Assembly (NCBI RefSeq): GCF_963678165.1
Contig: NZ_OY782755.1
Span: 3,601,996-3,665,995, forward strand
Source of the DNA: an uncultured Acetobacteroides sp.
GTDB lineage: Bacteria > Bacteroidota > Bacteroidia > Bacteroidales > ZOR0009
Reading direction: 5' to 3'
DNA: 64,000 nt
Shown piece after piece: positions 26,489-34,941 of this stretch. The position numbers were made by a program, and so were the translations under genes. The notes beneath the pieces were generated by a model. It had not been told where the DNA came from and ran no database searches. It saw only the letters and a program-made list of their open reading frames with translations. Every line of letters starts with the position of its first letter. Positions within the stretch are counted from its first letter, which is position 1.

Positions 26489-27838
26489 ATGTTGGAAAAA
26501 ATTTTCAAGCTGAAGGAACAGAACACAAACGTGAGAACCGAGATCATTGCTGGCATCACCACGTTTGTAACGATGGCCTACATCCTAATTGTTAACCCCA
26601 ACATCCTTTCCGGAACTGGAATGGACAGGAATGCCATCTTCTTTGCTACAGCGGTGGCTGCCGGTGTGGTGTCTATTGCCATGGGATTTGTTGCCAACTT
26701 CCCCATTGCCCTAGCGCCAGGAATGGGATTGAACGCATTCTTTGCGGCTATTGCCGTGCAGGGTGCCGGAATGCCTTGGCAGGCTGCCCTTGGTGCCGTA
26801 TTCATCTCCGGCATCATCTTCATCATACTAACCGTTACCAAGATTCGCCAATTGCTGGTTGTGGCCGTGCCCAACTCGCTTAAGGTGGCCATCACCGTAG
26901 GTATCGGCTTATTCATTACCATTATTGGAGTTAAGATGTCTGGTATCATGGTGGCTAAAACGCTATCGCCCAACATTGTCCCATTCAAGAATATGGAATC
27001 GTCCCAATGGATTATCGGATTGGGCGACTTCAACAACCCCGCAATGGCTCTTTCGCTAATTGGCCTGCTCATTTCGGTAATGCTGATGGCCCTTCGCGTT
27101 AAAGGTTCGCTGCTGATTGGCATCGTTACCACCACCCTTATCGGCATCCCCATGGGGGTTACGGTTATTCCAGAAAACTTTGTGCCATTTGCCCTACCCG
27201 ATTTCCACCACCTAGCAGTGGGTGCGCTCGACGTTAAGGCTGCACTTAACATGGGTATCTGGACCGTTGTGTTCACCTTTACCTTCGTTGAGCTTTTCGA
27301 CACTTTCGGAACGCTTGTAGGAACCGCCCGCAAGGCCAACCTTGTTGATAAGGATGGAAACTCTCCAAAAATCGGCAAGGCCATGCTTGTTGATGCATTC
27401 GGCGTATCGTTTGGAGCCCTAATGGGAACCTCTACCATTACATCGTACGTAGAGAGCGCCGCAGGTATCAGTGAAGGTGGCCGCACCGGCCTTACCGCCG
27501 TTACAACTGGGGTGCTATTCCTCCTTGCCCTAGTGATTGCGCCAATTGCGCTGCTTATACCTGGAGCAGCAACGGCACCAGCGCTTATCATCGTTGGTTT
27601 GCTAATGGTATCGAGCATCAAGGAAATCGACTTCAGCGACTTCACCGAAGGTTTCCCTGCATTCATCACCTTTGTGCTGATGCCCTTTACCTACAACATT
27701 GCCAACGGCATTGCTGGCGGTATCGTATTCTACACCGCCCTTAAGGTGCTAACCGGAAAGTGGAAGCAGGTACACTGGATGATGTACATCCTCTTCGTAC
27801 TCGTAATCGTTCGCTACGTCTTCCTAGCCGAACACTAG
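26489..27838 (+). CDS. NCS2-family purine permease (AzgA/PbuG type)
   Basis: A 449-aa inner-membrane protein with about 12-14 hydrophobic segments. The N-terminal REIIAGITTFVTMAYI-like segment (here TEIIAGITTFVTMAYILIVN), GMGLNAFFA, FTFVELFDTFGTLVGTA and GTSTITSYVESAAGISEGG are hallmarks of the AzgA-like branch, which imports adenine, guanine or hypoxanthine with protons. It follows the helicase by 22 bp and may be co-transcribed. A terminator lies downstream. No purine riboswitch is visible upstream. Confidence 0.92.
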   Translation: MLEKIFKLKEQNTNVRTEIIAGITTFVTMAYILIVNPNILSGTGMDRNAIFFATAVAAGVVSIAMGFVANFPIALAPGMGLNAFFAAIAVQGAGMPWQAALGAVFISGIIFIILTVTKIRQLLVVAVPNSLKVAITVGIGLFITIIGVKMSGIMVAKTLSPNIVPFKNMESSQWIIGLGDFNNPAMALSLIGLLISVMLMALRVKGSLLIGIVTTTLIGIPMGVTVIPENFVPFALPDFHHLAVGALDVKAALNMGIWTVVFTFTFVELFDTFGTLVGTARKANLVDKDGNSPKIGKAMLVDAFGVSFGALMGTSTITSYVESAAGISEGGRTGLTAVTTGVLFLLALVIAPIALLIPGAATAPALIIVGLLMVSSIKEIDFSDFTEGFPAFITFVLMPFTYNIANGIAGGIVFYTALKVLTGKWKQVHWMMYILFVLVIVRYVFLAEH

Positions 27839-27862
27839 ACAGTAGCATCATAACATAAAAGA

Positions 27863-27888
27863 AAACCCTCGCCAAAAGCGGGGGTTTA
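27863..27888. terminator. Terminator between convergent permease and LytTR genes
   Basis: AAACCCTCGC pairs with GCGGGGGTTT around CAAAA; T-rich tail TTTATT on the plus strand. Confidence 0.8.
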
Positions 27889-27915
27889 TTCGTTATATGA
27901 AACATCCAAGTGTTT

Positions 27916-28656
27916 TTACAGCTTCAGCGCATCCTTTAGCGCCTTGTAGCCCGAGTTGCTGGCCTTAACCTGGTCGCCGCTCTTCAGCTTTACGATGTAA
28001 CTCTCCTTCTCGAAGAGTTCAATACGGCTAATCTCATTGATGTTGATGATAGAGGAGCGATGAATCCGGATAAACGTATCGGGATCGAGATGCTGCTCGA
28101 AATACTTCATGGTTTTTTCCTTAAGGAACTTGCCCGTCTTGGTATGGATCATCACGTAGTCGCCCTCCGACTCCAGGAAGACGATGTCGCTAGCGGCAAT
28201 AACCTCGATCTTCGAGCCCGACTTAACGGCGATGCGCTGCAGTATTTCCGTCTTTTCCTCGGCCAATGCGATAACTTCGGTATAGTTCTGCTCGGTTTGG
28301 GTGGAGATACGGTCCATCACCTTGTGCACCGCATCGGCGAAGCGCTCGCGCGAGAAAGGCTTTAGCAGGTAGTCGACCGCATTCTCGTCGAACGCCTTTA
28401 TGGCGTAGCTGTCGTAGGCGGTGGTAAAAATCACCTGGGGCTTATGCTCAATGATTTCCAGCAGCTCGAAGCCCGAGAGTTTTGGCATCTGCACATCGAG
28501 GAATATTAGGTCGGGCTTATGCTCGTTGATGCTCTTGGCAGCAGCAAAGCCGTCAGAGCACTCGCCTATCACCTGAATCTCCGAAAAATCTTTCAGGAAC
28601 TTCTGAACCAGCATCCGGGCTGGTTCCTCATCGTCAATAATTAAGGTACGAATCAT
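27916..28656 (-). CDS. LytTR-family response regulator
   Basis: A 246-aa regulator: receiver domain 1-120 with acidic pocket near DDEE (9-12), phospho-acceptor Asp in DLIFLDVQMP, and conserved Lys in LLKPFSRERF; then a LytTR DNA-binding domain (about 140-245; VFLESEGDYVMIHTK, FIRIHRSSIININ). It overlaps the sensor kinase gene by 4 bp. These systems usually regulate a few envelope genes; the target is unknown, but the upstream LiaF-like gene of the same operon is a candidate. Confidence 0.93.
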   Translation of the reverse strand: MIRTLIIDDEEPARMLVQKFLKDFSEIQVIGECSDGFAAAKSINEHKPDLIFLDVQMPKLSGFELLEIIEHKPQVIFTTAYDSYAIKAFDENAVDYLLKPFSRERFADAVHKVMDRISTQTEQNYTEVIALAEEKTEILQRIAVKSGSKIEVIAASDIVFLESEGDYVMIHTKTGKFLKEKTMKYFEQHLDPDTFIRIHRSSIININEISRIELFEKESYIVKLKSGDQVKASNSGYKALKDALKL

Positions 28657-29717
28657 GCAACACTTTTTTTGGCTGATGGTATGATGAGGGTAACCTCAAA
28701 AACCTGATTCTCGTTCTTTATATGGAGCAGCGTTTCGTTCTGGTAGATGAGCTTCAGCCGCTCGGCAATGTTACGAAGCCCAATGCCGGCCCCCTTCCCC
28801 ATGGGTGCTCCCTCTTGGTAGTTATTTCTTATGGATACGATCAGAACGTCATCCTCCATATAGGCCTTAGTCTCCACCATAATGGGCTCCGTGCTCTCGT
28901 ACACCCCATGCTTAATGGCATTCTCAAACAGCGGCTGAAGAATCATCGCGGGCATGGCTGCATCAGCAGCCTCGTCCTCCACGGCGAAGCTATACTGCAG
29001 CTTAGCGCCAAAGCGGATCTTCTCGATATCGAGGTACCGATGGATGTTCTCGATTTCCTTACTCAACGCAACGAATGGTGTTTTCTCCTGCGATACGGTG
29101 TAGCGCAGGTAGTCGGAGAGCTTCACCACCATCTCCTGCGCCCTATCGGCATCAACCATAGTTAGCGAGCTGATGGAGTTAAGGCTGTTGAACAGGAAGT
29201 GCGGGTTAATCTGCGCCCGAAGCATGCTTATCTCCACCTCCTTGAGCGAGCGCTGCAGGAGCAGCTCCTTTTCGTGCTTCTCTCGAAGGTTTTGAGAGTA
29301 GATGTACAGGTAGTAGGATAGTACCACAATCGTGTAGCCCAAAAATCCGTGAAAAATCACCAGAGGAACCAGCTGTTCAACGGGCATGGTTGCGGTATGG
29401 CAGCTGGGCGCAAACAGCGCAATCAGGCTGTAGCTGATGTAGTGCCATACCATAATGGTAATGGCAGCCGTACCTAGATGGTGAAAGAGAAACAGAATCT
29501 CCCCCCGCTGAATGGAGCAGCTATTTACACTATACCATAGCGGGATGGACATAATGGCAAAAACAAGGCAGGGAATACCATTTTCTATGAGAATATCTCC
29601 TAGCGAAGAGGTCCCATAAAAGTAGCTTAGCGACACATTCATGATAAGAATAAACGGCCACACCGCTATATAGCCAATAGCAAGAACCCTGCTTTTTACA
29701 AGAGGATGGTCAAACAT
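28653..29717 (-). CDS. LytS/YehU-type sensor histidine kinase
   Basis: A 354-aa membrane kinase. The N-terminal 150 residues hold four or so hydrophobic segments; a coiled coil (about 145-165) leads to the His_kinase domain with the His box MLRAQINPHFLFNSLNSIS, and a C-terminal HATPase with N-box FENAIKHGV and GAGIGLRNIAERL. There is no recognised extracellular sensor domain, so the membrane segments themselves probably sense. Co-transcribed with the regulator (4-bp overlap) and the LiaF-like gene (8-bp gap). Confidence 0.92.
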   Translation of the reverse strand: MFDHPLVKSRVLAIGYIAVWPFILIMNVSLSYFYGTSSLGDILIENGIPCLVFAIMSIPLWYSVNSCSIQRGEILFLFHHLGTAAITIMVWHYISYSLIALFAPSCHTATMPVEQLVPLVIFHGFLGYTIVVLSYYLYIYSQNLREKHEKELLLQRSLKEVEISMLRAQINPHFLFNSLNSISSLTMVDADRAQEMVVKLSDYLRYTVSQEKTPFVALSKEIENIHRYLDIEKIRFGAKLQYSFAVEDEAADAAMPAMILQPLFENAIKHGVYESTEPIMVETKAYMEDDVLIVSIRNNYQEGAPMGKGAGIGLRNIAERLKLIYQNETLLHIKNENQVFEVTLIIPSAKKSVA

Positions 29718-29725
29718 CGGTACTG

Positions 29726-30451
29726 CTAGATACTTTTAATTTCACCGCCACCAAACACGCACACTCCTTTTACGATAAGGCGCTTTCGAGGCTCAACCAC
29801 CGAGGTGCGAACAAAGCTGCGCTTATCGCCAAATCCTCCAAGGATAGATACCACCTCAACCTGCACCTCCCAGTCGGAAGGCACGAACAGGGTCATGCCG
29901 CCAAAAACGCAAACCGTTTCAATGATGGCCACGTTATTATCGAGTTGGGCCTGGGTTAGGTCTATCTCCGCTCCCCCAAAGATGTTGGTAAACTTTCCGC
30001 CTCTAAACCCTGCGGTATAGCGGCGCTTCGAGGCCCCAAAGAGGTTAAAGTCATCAACGATTCCATCGGTTTCTACCGTAGTCGTTCGCGAAAATGGTCC
30101 CATGCAGCAACCGTCTTCATTTTTTTTTTCATCGCCATACGAGCGCCTGACGCTGTGCTTTAGGATAAGCAGAACACCTCCACCAATAAGCAGGATTGGC
30201 CAGAACATCCCAATAAAGTTAAAGGGCAAGTCGATGATGCGGGGAACTAGGAAGAAGGCACCTACCATAATCAGGACCAATCCCGACACGTAGCTCTCGC
30301 GGCTAAATATGTTTACAAAACCAATTACGATCAGCAGCATCTGCCAGGTAAATACCCAATGGGTTACCTCGGGGCTAATCAAGTTCATCTTTTCTAGCAT
30401 CAAGATGAAACCGGCAGCTATAAGAACAAGCCCAAATGCAATTTTCTTCAT
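29726..30451 (-). CDS. LiaF-like membrane protein (DUF5668 plus LiaF C-terminal domain)
   Basis: A 241-aa protein with four hydrophobic segments in residues 1-105 followed by a soluble beta-rich domain (about 120-241) with repeated FGG strands (VCVFGGMTLFVPSDW, VCVFGGGEIKSI), the pattern of the cell-wall-active antibiotic response LiaF family. In Firmicutes LiaF inhibits a linked kinase; here it is the first gene of an operon with a LytS kinase and a LytTR regulator, which suggests a similar control role (inference). ATG 30451 (MKKIAFGL) is preferred; an in-frame ATG at 30487 would add 12 residues. Confidence 0.8.
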   Translation of the reverse strand: MKKIAFGLVLIAAGFILMLEKMNLISPEVTHWVFTWQMLLIVIGFVNIFSRESYVSGLVLIMVGAFFLVPRIIDLPFNFIGMFWPILLIGGGVLLILKHSVRRSYGDEKKNEDGCCMGPFSRTTTVETDGIVDDFNLFGASKRRYTAGFRGGKFTNIFGGAEIDLTQAQLDNNVAIIETVCVFGGMTLFVPSDWEVQVEVVSILGGFGDKRSFVRTSVVEPRKRLIVKGVCVFGGGEIKSI

Positions 30452-30526
30452 GGCTTTAGATTGTGAACAACAATTATGGTGTCTCATATATAAGGGCAGT
30501 TAAATGTAACAATGTTTTTGATGCTA

Positions 30527-30534
30527 CAAATTTA
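30527..30534 (-). promoter_or_regulatory. -7 promoter element of the LiaF-LytS-LytTR operon
   Basis: Minus-strand TAAATTTG, exact TAnnTTTG, 76 bp upstream of the ATG at 30451 (40 bp from the alternative start). Confidence 0.45.
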
Positions 30535-30715
30535 AAATTAGAATAAGGTTCCCTCAACAGCTAATCGACTAATAGCACCTTGATTAAGATAAATTGCCCT
30601 TTTTAGCAGACAAGACGACTTTAATTTTCCATGAATTTATCCTACATCAGCCAGATTTCGTCAAATTTTGACAAACTTTGCCCCTCAAAATTAATCTCGA
30701 TAAACTACTTGTCAC

Positions 30716-31792
30716 ATGAAAAGAATACTTATAGCCGCCTTGATGCTAGCGTCGTCGCTGGCCTACGCCCAGAAGGCGCCCAAAAACATCATCCTGATGA
30801 TTGGCGATGGAATGGGGTACAACAGCGTTGCCCTTCGCATGCTCGAAGCCAAGGGAACGTCCAACTTCGAGCGCTTTAACAGCATTGGCTCCGTCAAAAC
30901 CTACTCGGCCGGTGGCCGAATTACCGACTCGGGAGCTGGTGGAACCGCATACGCCATTGGCGAAAAGACCTATAACGGCGCCATTGGCGTTGACACCAAC
31001 AAGCAATCCAAGCCCAACCTTATGGAGATTGCCCAAAAGAACAAGCTGGCAACGGGCATCGTTGTAACCTGCGCGCTTACCCATGCGACCCCTGCATCAT
31101 TCTCCGCCCATCAGGTAAAGCGCGACATGTACGAGGCAATTGCTGGCGACATCATCAACTCGAATGTAGACCTGCTTGTGGGCGGCGGAATGAAGTACTT
31201 CGCCAAGCGCAAAGATGGCCGCAACCTAATTGACGAAGCCAAAACCAAGGGCTACTCCATCTACACCGATACCACGTCGTACTTTAGCTCCGACGCCAAA
31301 AAGGCAATGGTAGTAGTGGCCGACGACCACCTCAAGCCTGCCAACAAGGAGCGCGGCAACTACCTTGCCCCCGCAACCCTAAAAACGGTTGAGCTGCTCA
31401 AAAAGGAGAACAAGAATGGCTTTGTGATGATGGTGGAAGGATCGCAAATCGACTGGGCCGAGCACAACAACGACGCTGAATACCTGAAAACCGAGCTAGC
31501 CGACTTCGACAAAACCATTGGTGCCGTACTCGACTTCGCCCAAAAGGATGGCAACACCCTTGTAATCGTCCTTGCCGACCACGATACCGGCGGCGTAACC
31601 CTACCCCCAGCAGAGGTTAACAGCCTTAGCGAGGAGTACGGCAACTACGCTATTAAATTCTCGACCGGAGCCCACTGCGGCACCCTAATCCCCGTATTCG
31701 CCTACGGCCCAGGTGCCGAAAAATTCCAGGGCATCTACCAGAATAGCGACGTTTTCCACAAGATTATGCAGTTGAAGAAGTGGGGGAAATAA
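30716..31792 (+). CDS. phoA: Alkaline phosphatase (PhoA family)
   Basis: A 358-aa exported phosphomonoesterase. Signal peptide MKRILIAALMLASSLAYA; metal ligands in IGDGMG; nucleophile Ser72 in TDSGAGGTAYAIGEKT (Asp71-Ser72); THATPASFSAH, EGSQIDWAEH, LADHDTGG and GAHCG supply the remaining zinc and magnesium ligands. It is shorter than the E. coli enzyme (about 450 aa), lacking the crown insertions, as many Bacteroidota enzymes do. It probably acts in the periplasm to release phosphate. No Pho-box-like direct repeats were recognised upstream. Its own terminator follows. Confidence 0.93.
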   Translation: MKRILIAALMLASSLAYAQKAPKNIILMIGDGMGYNSVALRMLEAKGTSNFERFNSIGSVKTYSAGGRITDSGAGGTAYAIGEKTYNGAIGVDTNKQSKPNLMEIAQKNKLATGIVVTCALTHATPASFSAHQVKRDMYEAIAGDIINSNVDLLVGGGMKYFAKRKDGRNLIDEAKTKGYSIYTDTTSYFSSDAKKAMVVVADDHLKPANKERGNYLAPATLKTVELLKKENKNGFVMMVEGSQIDWAEHNNDAEYLKTELADFDKTIGAVLDFAQKDGNTLVIVLADHDTGGVTLPPAEVNSLSEEYGNYAIKFSTGAHCGTLIPVFAYGPGAEKFQGIYQNSDVFHKIMQLKKWGK

Positions 31793-31830
31793 CTTCTTCT
31801 TTCACCTCTAAAATTGCAATCGCATATCCC

Positions 31831-31866
31831 AAGAAGGCCTCTCTGACGAAAGGCCTTCTCTTTTTT
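31831..31866 (+). terminator. Terminator after phoA
   Basis: AAGAAGGCCT and AGGCCTTCTC pair around a 10-nt loop, followed by TTTTTT. Confidence 0.9.
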
Positions 31867-31974
31867 CCGGCTTACGCTCTGAATTCCTACCTACGTCAAG
31901 CACCCCTTCTTTTCCTTCTGATTACCAATAAATACTAATTTATTCAATAAGCAAGGCTATTTGAGGGAAAGTTG

Positions 31975-31982
31975 TAAATTTG
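31975..31982 (+). promoter_or_regulatory. -7 promoter element of prfA
   Basis: TAAATTTG, exact TAnnTTTG, 27 bp before the ATG at 32010. Confidence 0.55.
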
Positions 31983-32009
31983 CACCCAATTTTAGAAGGA
32001 TTCAACACT

Positions 32010-33098
32010 ATGTCAGAGAACTCATTTTTAAGCAAATTGGAGTTTTTCAAGATTAAGTTCGAGGAGGTTGGCCAGCAGATCACCGACCCGGACGTAATCG
32101 CCGATATGAAGAAGTACGTGGCCCTGAACAAGGAGTACCGCGAGCTAGAACCCATTGTAGCAGCTTACGAACGATATAAAATTGTTGTTAGCAACCTTGC
32201 CTTTTCGAAGGATGTTCTTACCAACGAGAAGGACGAGGAGATGCGCGACATGGCCAAAATGGAAATCGATGAGCTAGAAGCCGAAAAGGTGGAGCTTGAG
32301 GAAAACATCAAGTTCATGCTTATCCCTGCCGACCCTCAGGACGAGAAGAACGCCATCCTCGAAATCCGTGGCGGTACCGGCGGCGACGAGGCGGCCATCT
32401 TTGCTGGCGACCTCTACCGCATGTACTCGAAGTACTTCGAGAAGAAGGGCTGGCGCACCGAGGTTACCAGCTACTCCGAAGGTACCGCAGGTGGCTACAA
32501 GGAAATCGTGATAAAGGTATCGGGCGATAAGGTATACGGAACGCTGAAGTACGAATCGGGCGTGCACCGCGTACAACGCGTGCCCCAAACCGAGACTCAA
32601 GGCCGTGTACACACATCGGCGGCAACCGTGGCCGTGCTACCCGAAGCCGACGAGTTCGACGTGCAGATCAGCATGAACGACATCCGCAAGGATACCTACT
32701 GCTCGTCGGGACCTGGAGGCCAGTCGGTGAACACCACCTACTCGGCCGTACGCCTTACCCACGTCCCTACCGGGATTGTGGTGCAGTGCCAGGACGAGAA
32801 GTCGCAGATCAAGAACTTCGACAAGGCGCTCAACGAGTTGCGTACCCGTATCTACAACATGGAGTACCAAAAGCACATGGACGAGATCTCGAAGCAGCGT
32901 AAGACGATGGTATCAACCGGCGACCGCTCGGCCAAGATCCGTACCTACAACTACCCACAGGGCCGCATCACCGACCACCGCATCAACTACACCGTGTACA
33001 ACCTGCCGGTGTTCATGGATGGCGACATTCAGGACCTGATCGACAAGCTTCAGTTTGCCGAAAACTCGGAACGTTTGAAGGAAACAGAATTGAACTAA
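32010..33098 (+). CDS. prfA: Peptide chain release factor 1
   Basis: A 362-aa class I release factor that reads UAA and UAG. The catalytic GGQ is at residues 236-238 in [18 protein letters not shown], and the C-terminal domain has the usual basic stretch ([21 protein letters not shown]). The codon-recognition loop should be the PxT type; the segment [20 protein letters not shown] is present. ATG 32010 ([13 protein letters not shown]) with AGAAGGA upstream and a promoter match before it; the open frame continues further upstream but only through the promoter. pyrF follows after 55 bp. Confidence 0.96.
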   Translation: MSENSFLSKLEFFKIKFEEVGQQITDPDVIADMKKYVALNKEYRELEPIVAAYERYKIVVSNLAFSKDVLTNEKDEEMRDMAKMEIDELEAEKVELEENIKFMLIPADPQDEKNAILEIRGGTGGDEAAIFAGDLYRMYSKYFEKKGWRTEVTSYSEGTAGGYKEIVIKVSGDKVYGTLKYESGVHRVQRVPQTETQGRVHTSAATVAVLPEADEFDVQISMNDIRKDTYCSSGPGGQSVNTTYSAVRLTHVPTGIVVQCQDEKSQIKNFDKALNELRTRIYNMEYQKHMDEISKQRKTMVSTGDRSAKIRTYNYPQGRITDHRINYTVYNLPVFMDGDIQDLIDKLQFAENSERLKETELN

Positions 33099-33153
33099 AC
33101 TCTATAGAGCGGGCTTATTGTCCGCTCTTTCTATATCAAATACCATAACCAGC

Positions 33154-33984
33154 ATGAACGCACAGCAGCTATTCGAACAGATCCAGGCCAAGCGCAGCTT
33201 CCTCTGCGTGGGGCTCGACAGCGATATCACCAAGATCCCCCAGCATCTCCTTTCCGCCGAAGACCCCATCTTCGAGTTCAACAAGGCCATTGTTGATGCT
33301 ACCGCCGAGTACGCCGTAAGCTACAAGCCCAACCTGGCCTTCTACGAGTCGCTGGGCGTTGTCGGCTGGATCAGCCTGCAGAAAACCGTTAGGTACATCC
33401 GCGAGCGCTACCCCGCGCAGTTCATCATTGCCGACGCCAAGCGCGGCGACATCGGCAACACCTCCGAGATGTACGCCAAGGCGTTCTTCGAGGGCTTCGA
33501 CTTCGACGCGGTTACCCTTGCTCCCTACATGGGCAGCGACACCGTCACCCCCTTCCTGAAGTACGAGGGCCGGTGGAGCATCATCCTGGCGCTAACCTCC
33601 AACAAGTCGGCCGCCGACTTCCAGCTGCTGGAGGATGCCGCCAACGGCAAGAAGATTTACGAGGATGTGATTACCACCTCGGCGCAGTGGGGCACCGCCG
33701 ACAACACCATGTACGTGGTGGGCGCCACCAAGGCCGAGATGCTGGGCGACGTTCGCCAGCTTATCCCCAACCACTTCCTGCTGGTACCGGGCGTAGGCGC
33801 TCAGGGCGGAAGCCTTAGCGAGGTAGCAAAACATGGGATGAACAGCCAGTGCGGCCTGCTGGTTAACAGCTCGCGCGCCATCATCTACGCCGATACTACC
33901 GAGAACTTTGCCGCCGCCGCAGCCAAGGCTGCCCGCGAGGTGCGCGACGAGATGGACATCCTGCTTAAGGAAAAAGGTCTGTAG
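33154..33984 (+). CDS. pyrF: Orotidine 5'-phosphate decarboxylase (type 2)
   Basis: Converts OMP to UMP, the last step of pyrimidine nucleotide synthesis. The 276-aa protein has the type 2 length, [12 protein letters not shown] near the start, YKPNLAFYE, the catalytic [12 protein letters not shown] (Lys-Asp-Lys-Asp tetrad region), VVGATKAEM and [13 protein letters not shown] 33154 ([11 protein letters not shown]) is chosen over an upstream TTG at 33118. Probably co-transcribed with prfA; a heptad tract and a palindrome follow. Confidence 0.94.
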   Translation: MNAQQLFEQIQAKRSFLCVGLDSDITKIPQHLLSAEDPIFEFNKAIVDATAEYAVSYKPNLAFYESLGVVGWISLQKTVRYIRERYPAQFIIADAKRGDIGNTSEMYAKAFFEGFDFDAVTLAPYMGSDTVTPFLKYEGRWSIILALTSNKSAADFQLLEDAANGKKIYEDVITTSAQWGTADNTMYVVGATKAEMLGDVRQLIPNHFLLVPGVGAQGGSLSEVAKHGMNSQCGLLVNSSRAIIYADTTENFAAAAAKAAREVRDEMDILLKEKGL

Positions 33985-33988
33985 AAGG

Positions 33989-34063
33989 GTAGACGTTAGA
34001 TTTTAGACTATACTTCGTAAACCATAAAGCATCCCTGACAAGGTTTTGAACCCTGTCAGGGAT
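33989..34063. repeat. Heptad TTAGA tract plus CCTGACA palindrome
   Basis: 33989-34013 carries TAGACGTTAGATTTTAGAC. 34031-34063 is a near-perfect inverted repeat (ATCCCTGACAAGG against CCCTGTCAGGGAT) centred on TTTTG, related to the element at 1276-1310. Confidence 0.75.
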
Positions 34064-34101
34064 TTCCTCCTCAAAATCGTCTCCTCAACCCTACTCCCCC
34101 A

Positions 34102-34467
34102 ATGAACCTCCTCCGCGAAAAGCGCACCATAGCCGTAATGATTGGCCTATACTGCCGCCACCACCACGGCAAGAACAAAACTTTTCGTACAGACGGGTTT
34201 CAAACCCGTCTCTTCAGCCACCACCACGGCAAGGGCGAAACGCTGTGCGCCAGCTGCGCCTCACTCCTCGAATACGCCACCAAGCGAATTGATAGCTGCA
34301 AGTTCGGCTCCCACAAGCCCGTCTGCGCTAGGTGCACCATCCACTGCTACAAGGCCGATATGCGCCAACAGGTACGCCAAGTGATGCGCTACGCCGGCCC
34401 ACGCATGCTCTACCGCTCACCCTACCTTGCCATCTGCCACCTTATCGGTAGCTGGCGAAAGGGGTAA
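34102..34467 (+). CDS. YgbA_NO (nitrous oxide-stimulated promoter) family protein with 20-aa insertion
   Basis: The 121-aa Cys/His-rich protein matches the YgbA_NO family pattern: KRTIAVMIGLYCRHHHG, LCASCASLLEYATKRIDSC, KPVCARCTIHCYKADMR and VMRYAGPRMLYRSP. Family members are induced by nitrosative stress in enterobacteria; molecular role unclear, probably metal- or cluster-binding. The normal run CRHHHG-LC is interrupted by 20 extra residues, from Asn25 to the second HHHGK, encoded by a 60-bp in-frame insertion with a palindrome (see 34157-34233). All the family cysteines remain, so the gene is probably still functional. Monocistronic, downstream of pyrF. Confidence 0.85.
   Translation: MNLLREKRTIAVMIGLYCRHHHGKNKTFRTDGFQTRLFSHHHGKGETLCASCASLLEYATKRIDSCKFGSHKPVCARCTIHCYKADMRQQVRQVMRYAGPRMLYRSPYLAICHLIGSWRKG
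34157..34233 (+). repeat. In-frame 60-bp palindrome insertion with 17-bp direct repeats
   Basis: GCCACCACCACGGCAAG occurs at 34157-34173 and again at 34217-34233, exactly 60 bp apart. Between them lies a perfect palindrome AGACGGGTTT-C-AAACCCGTCT (34191-34211). The insertion adds 20 codons without a stop. The palindrome centre resembles the intergenic palindromes at 1276 and 34031, so a dispersed repeat appears to have entered a gene with duplication of the target. Confidence 0.85.
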
Positions 34468-34509
34468 ACTCCAAAACAGAGTTCACCCCTTCACCTTCCC
34501 GTCATACTG

Positions 34510-34835
34510 AATTTCGGTGAAGTCGCATTTAATTTATGCGGGATCAAGCTCCATAAATGTGGCGTACTATTGCATTTATGTGGCATCGACTTACATTTTG
34601 GTGCTTTCGACTTTAATTAATGTGGCGTTTGCTTTCATTTATGTGGCGTCAAGCTTCATTTAAGTGGAATCACATTACATTATTGTGGTGCTTACCTTCA
34701 TTTAAGTGGTGTAACATTTCATTTATGTGGCGTCTGCTTCCGCTTATGTGGCTATGGGTTTCATTTTGGTGGGATCTACTTACGATTATGTGGCGCCGAC
34801 TTACACATCGGTGGCATCAAACAACATCGCCACCG
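34510..34835. repeat. Degenerate 21-bp tandem array
   Basis: Units start at 34510, 34531, 34552, 34573 and every 21 bp to 34825 without any indel. The conserved core is CATTTATGTGGCGTC; the remaining 6 bp vary almost freely. About 15 units. It lies between the YgbA_NO gene and the terminator of the minus-strand M20 gene. An 83-codon open frame with a 7-residue Trp-rich period covers only part of it and is not called a gene. Confidence 0.9.
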
Positions 34836-34889
34836 AAACGAATTACCTCTCAGCAGCACCTTACCGAATAGTAGCACCGCTGGAACGCA

Positions 34890-34924
34890 AAAAGGGTCGC
34901 CCATATTCGGACGACCCTTTGCTT
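34890..34924 (-). terminator. Terminator of the M20 dipeptidase gene
   Basis: AAAGGGTCGCC pairs with GGACGACCCTTT around ATATTC; on the minus strand the stem is followed by TTTTTGCG. Confidence 0.85.
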
Positions 34925-34941
34925 TGTATGGTAAAAGAAGT

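Noticed and set aside
26578-27669. 363-codon minus-strand open frame over the purine permease
   Set aside because: Antisense shadow of a strongly recognised transporter.
34620-34871. Trp-rich 83-codon frame
   Set aside because: Covers only part of the 21-bp array, and an in-frame stop interrupts the array upstream of it.
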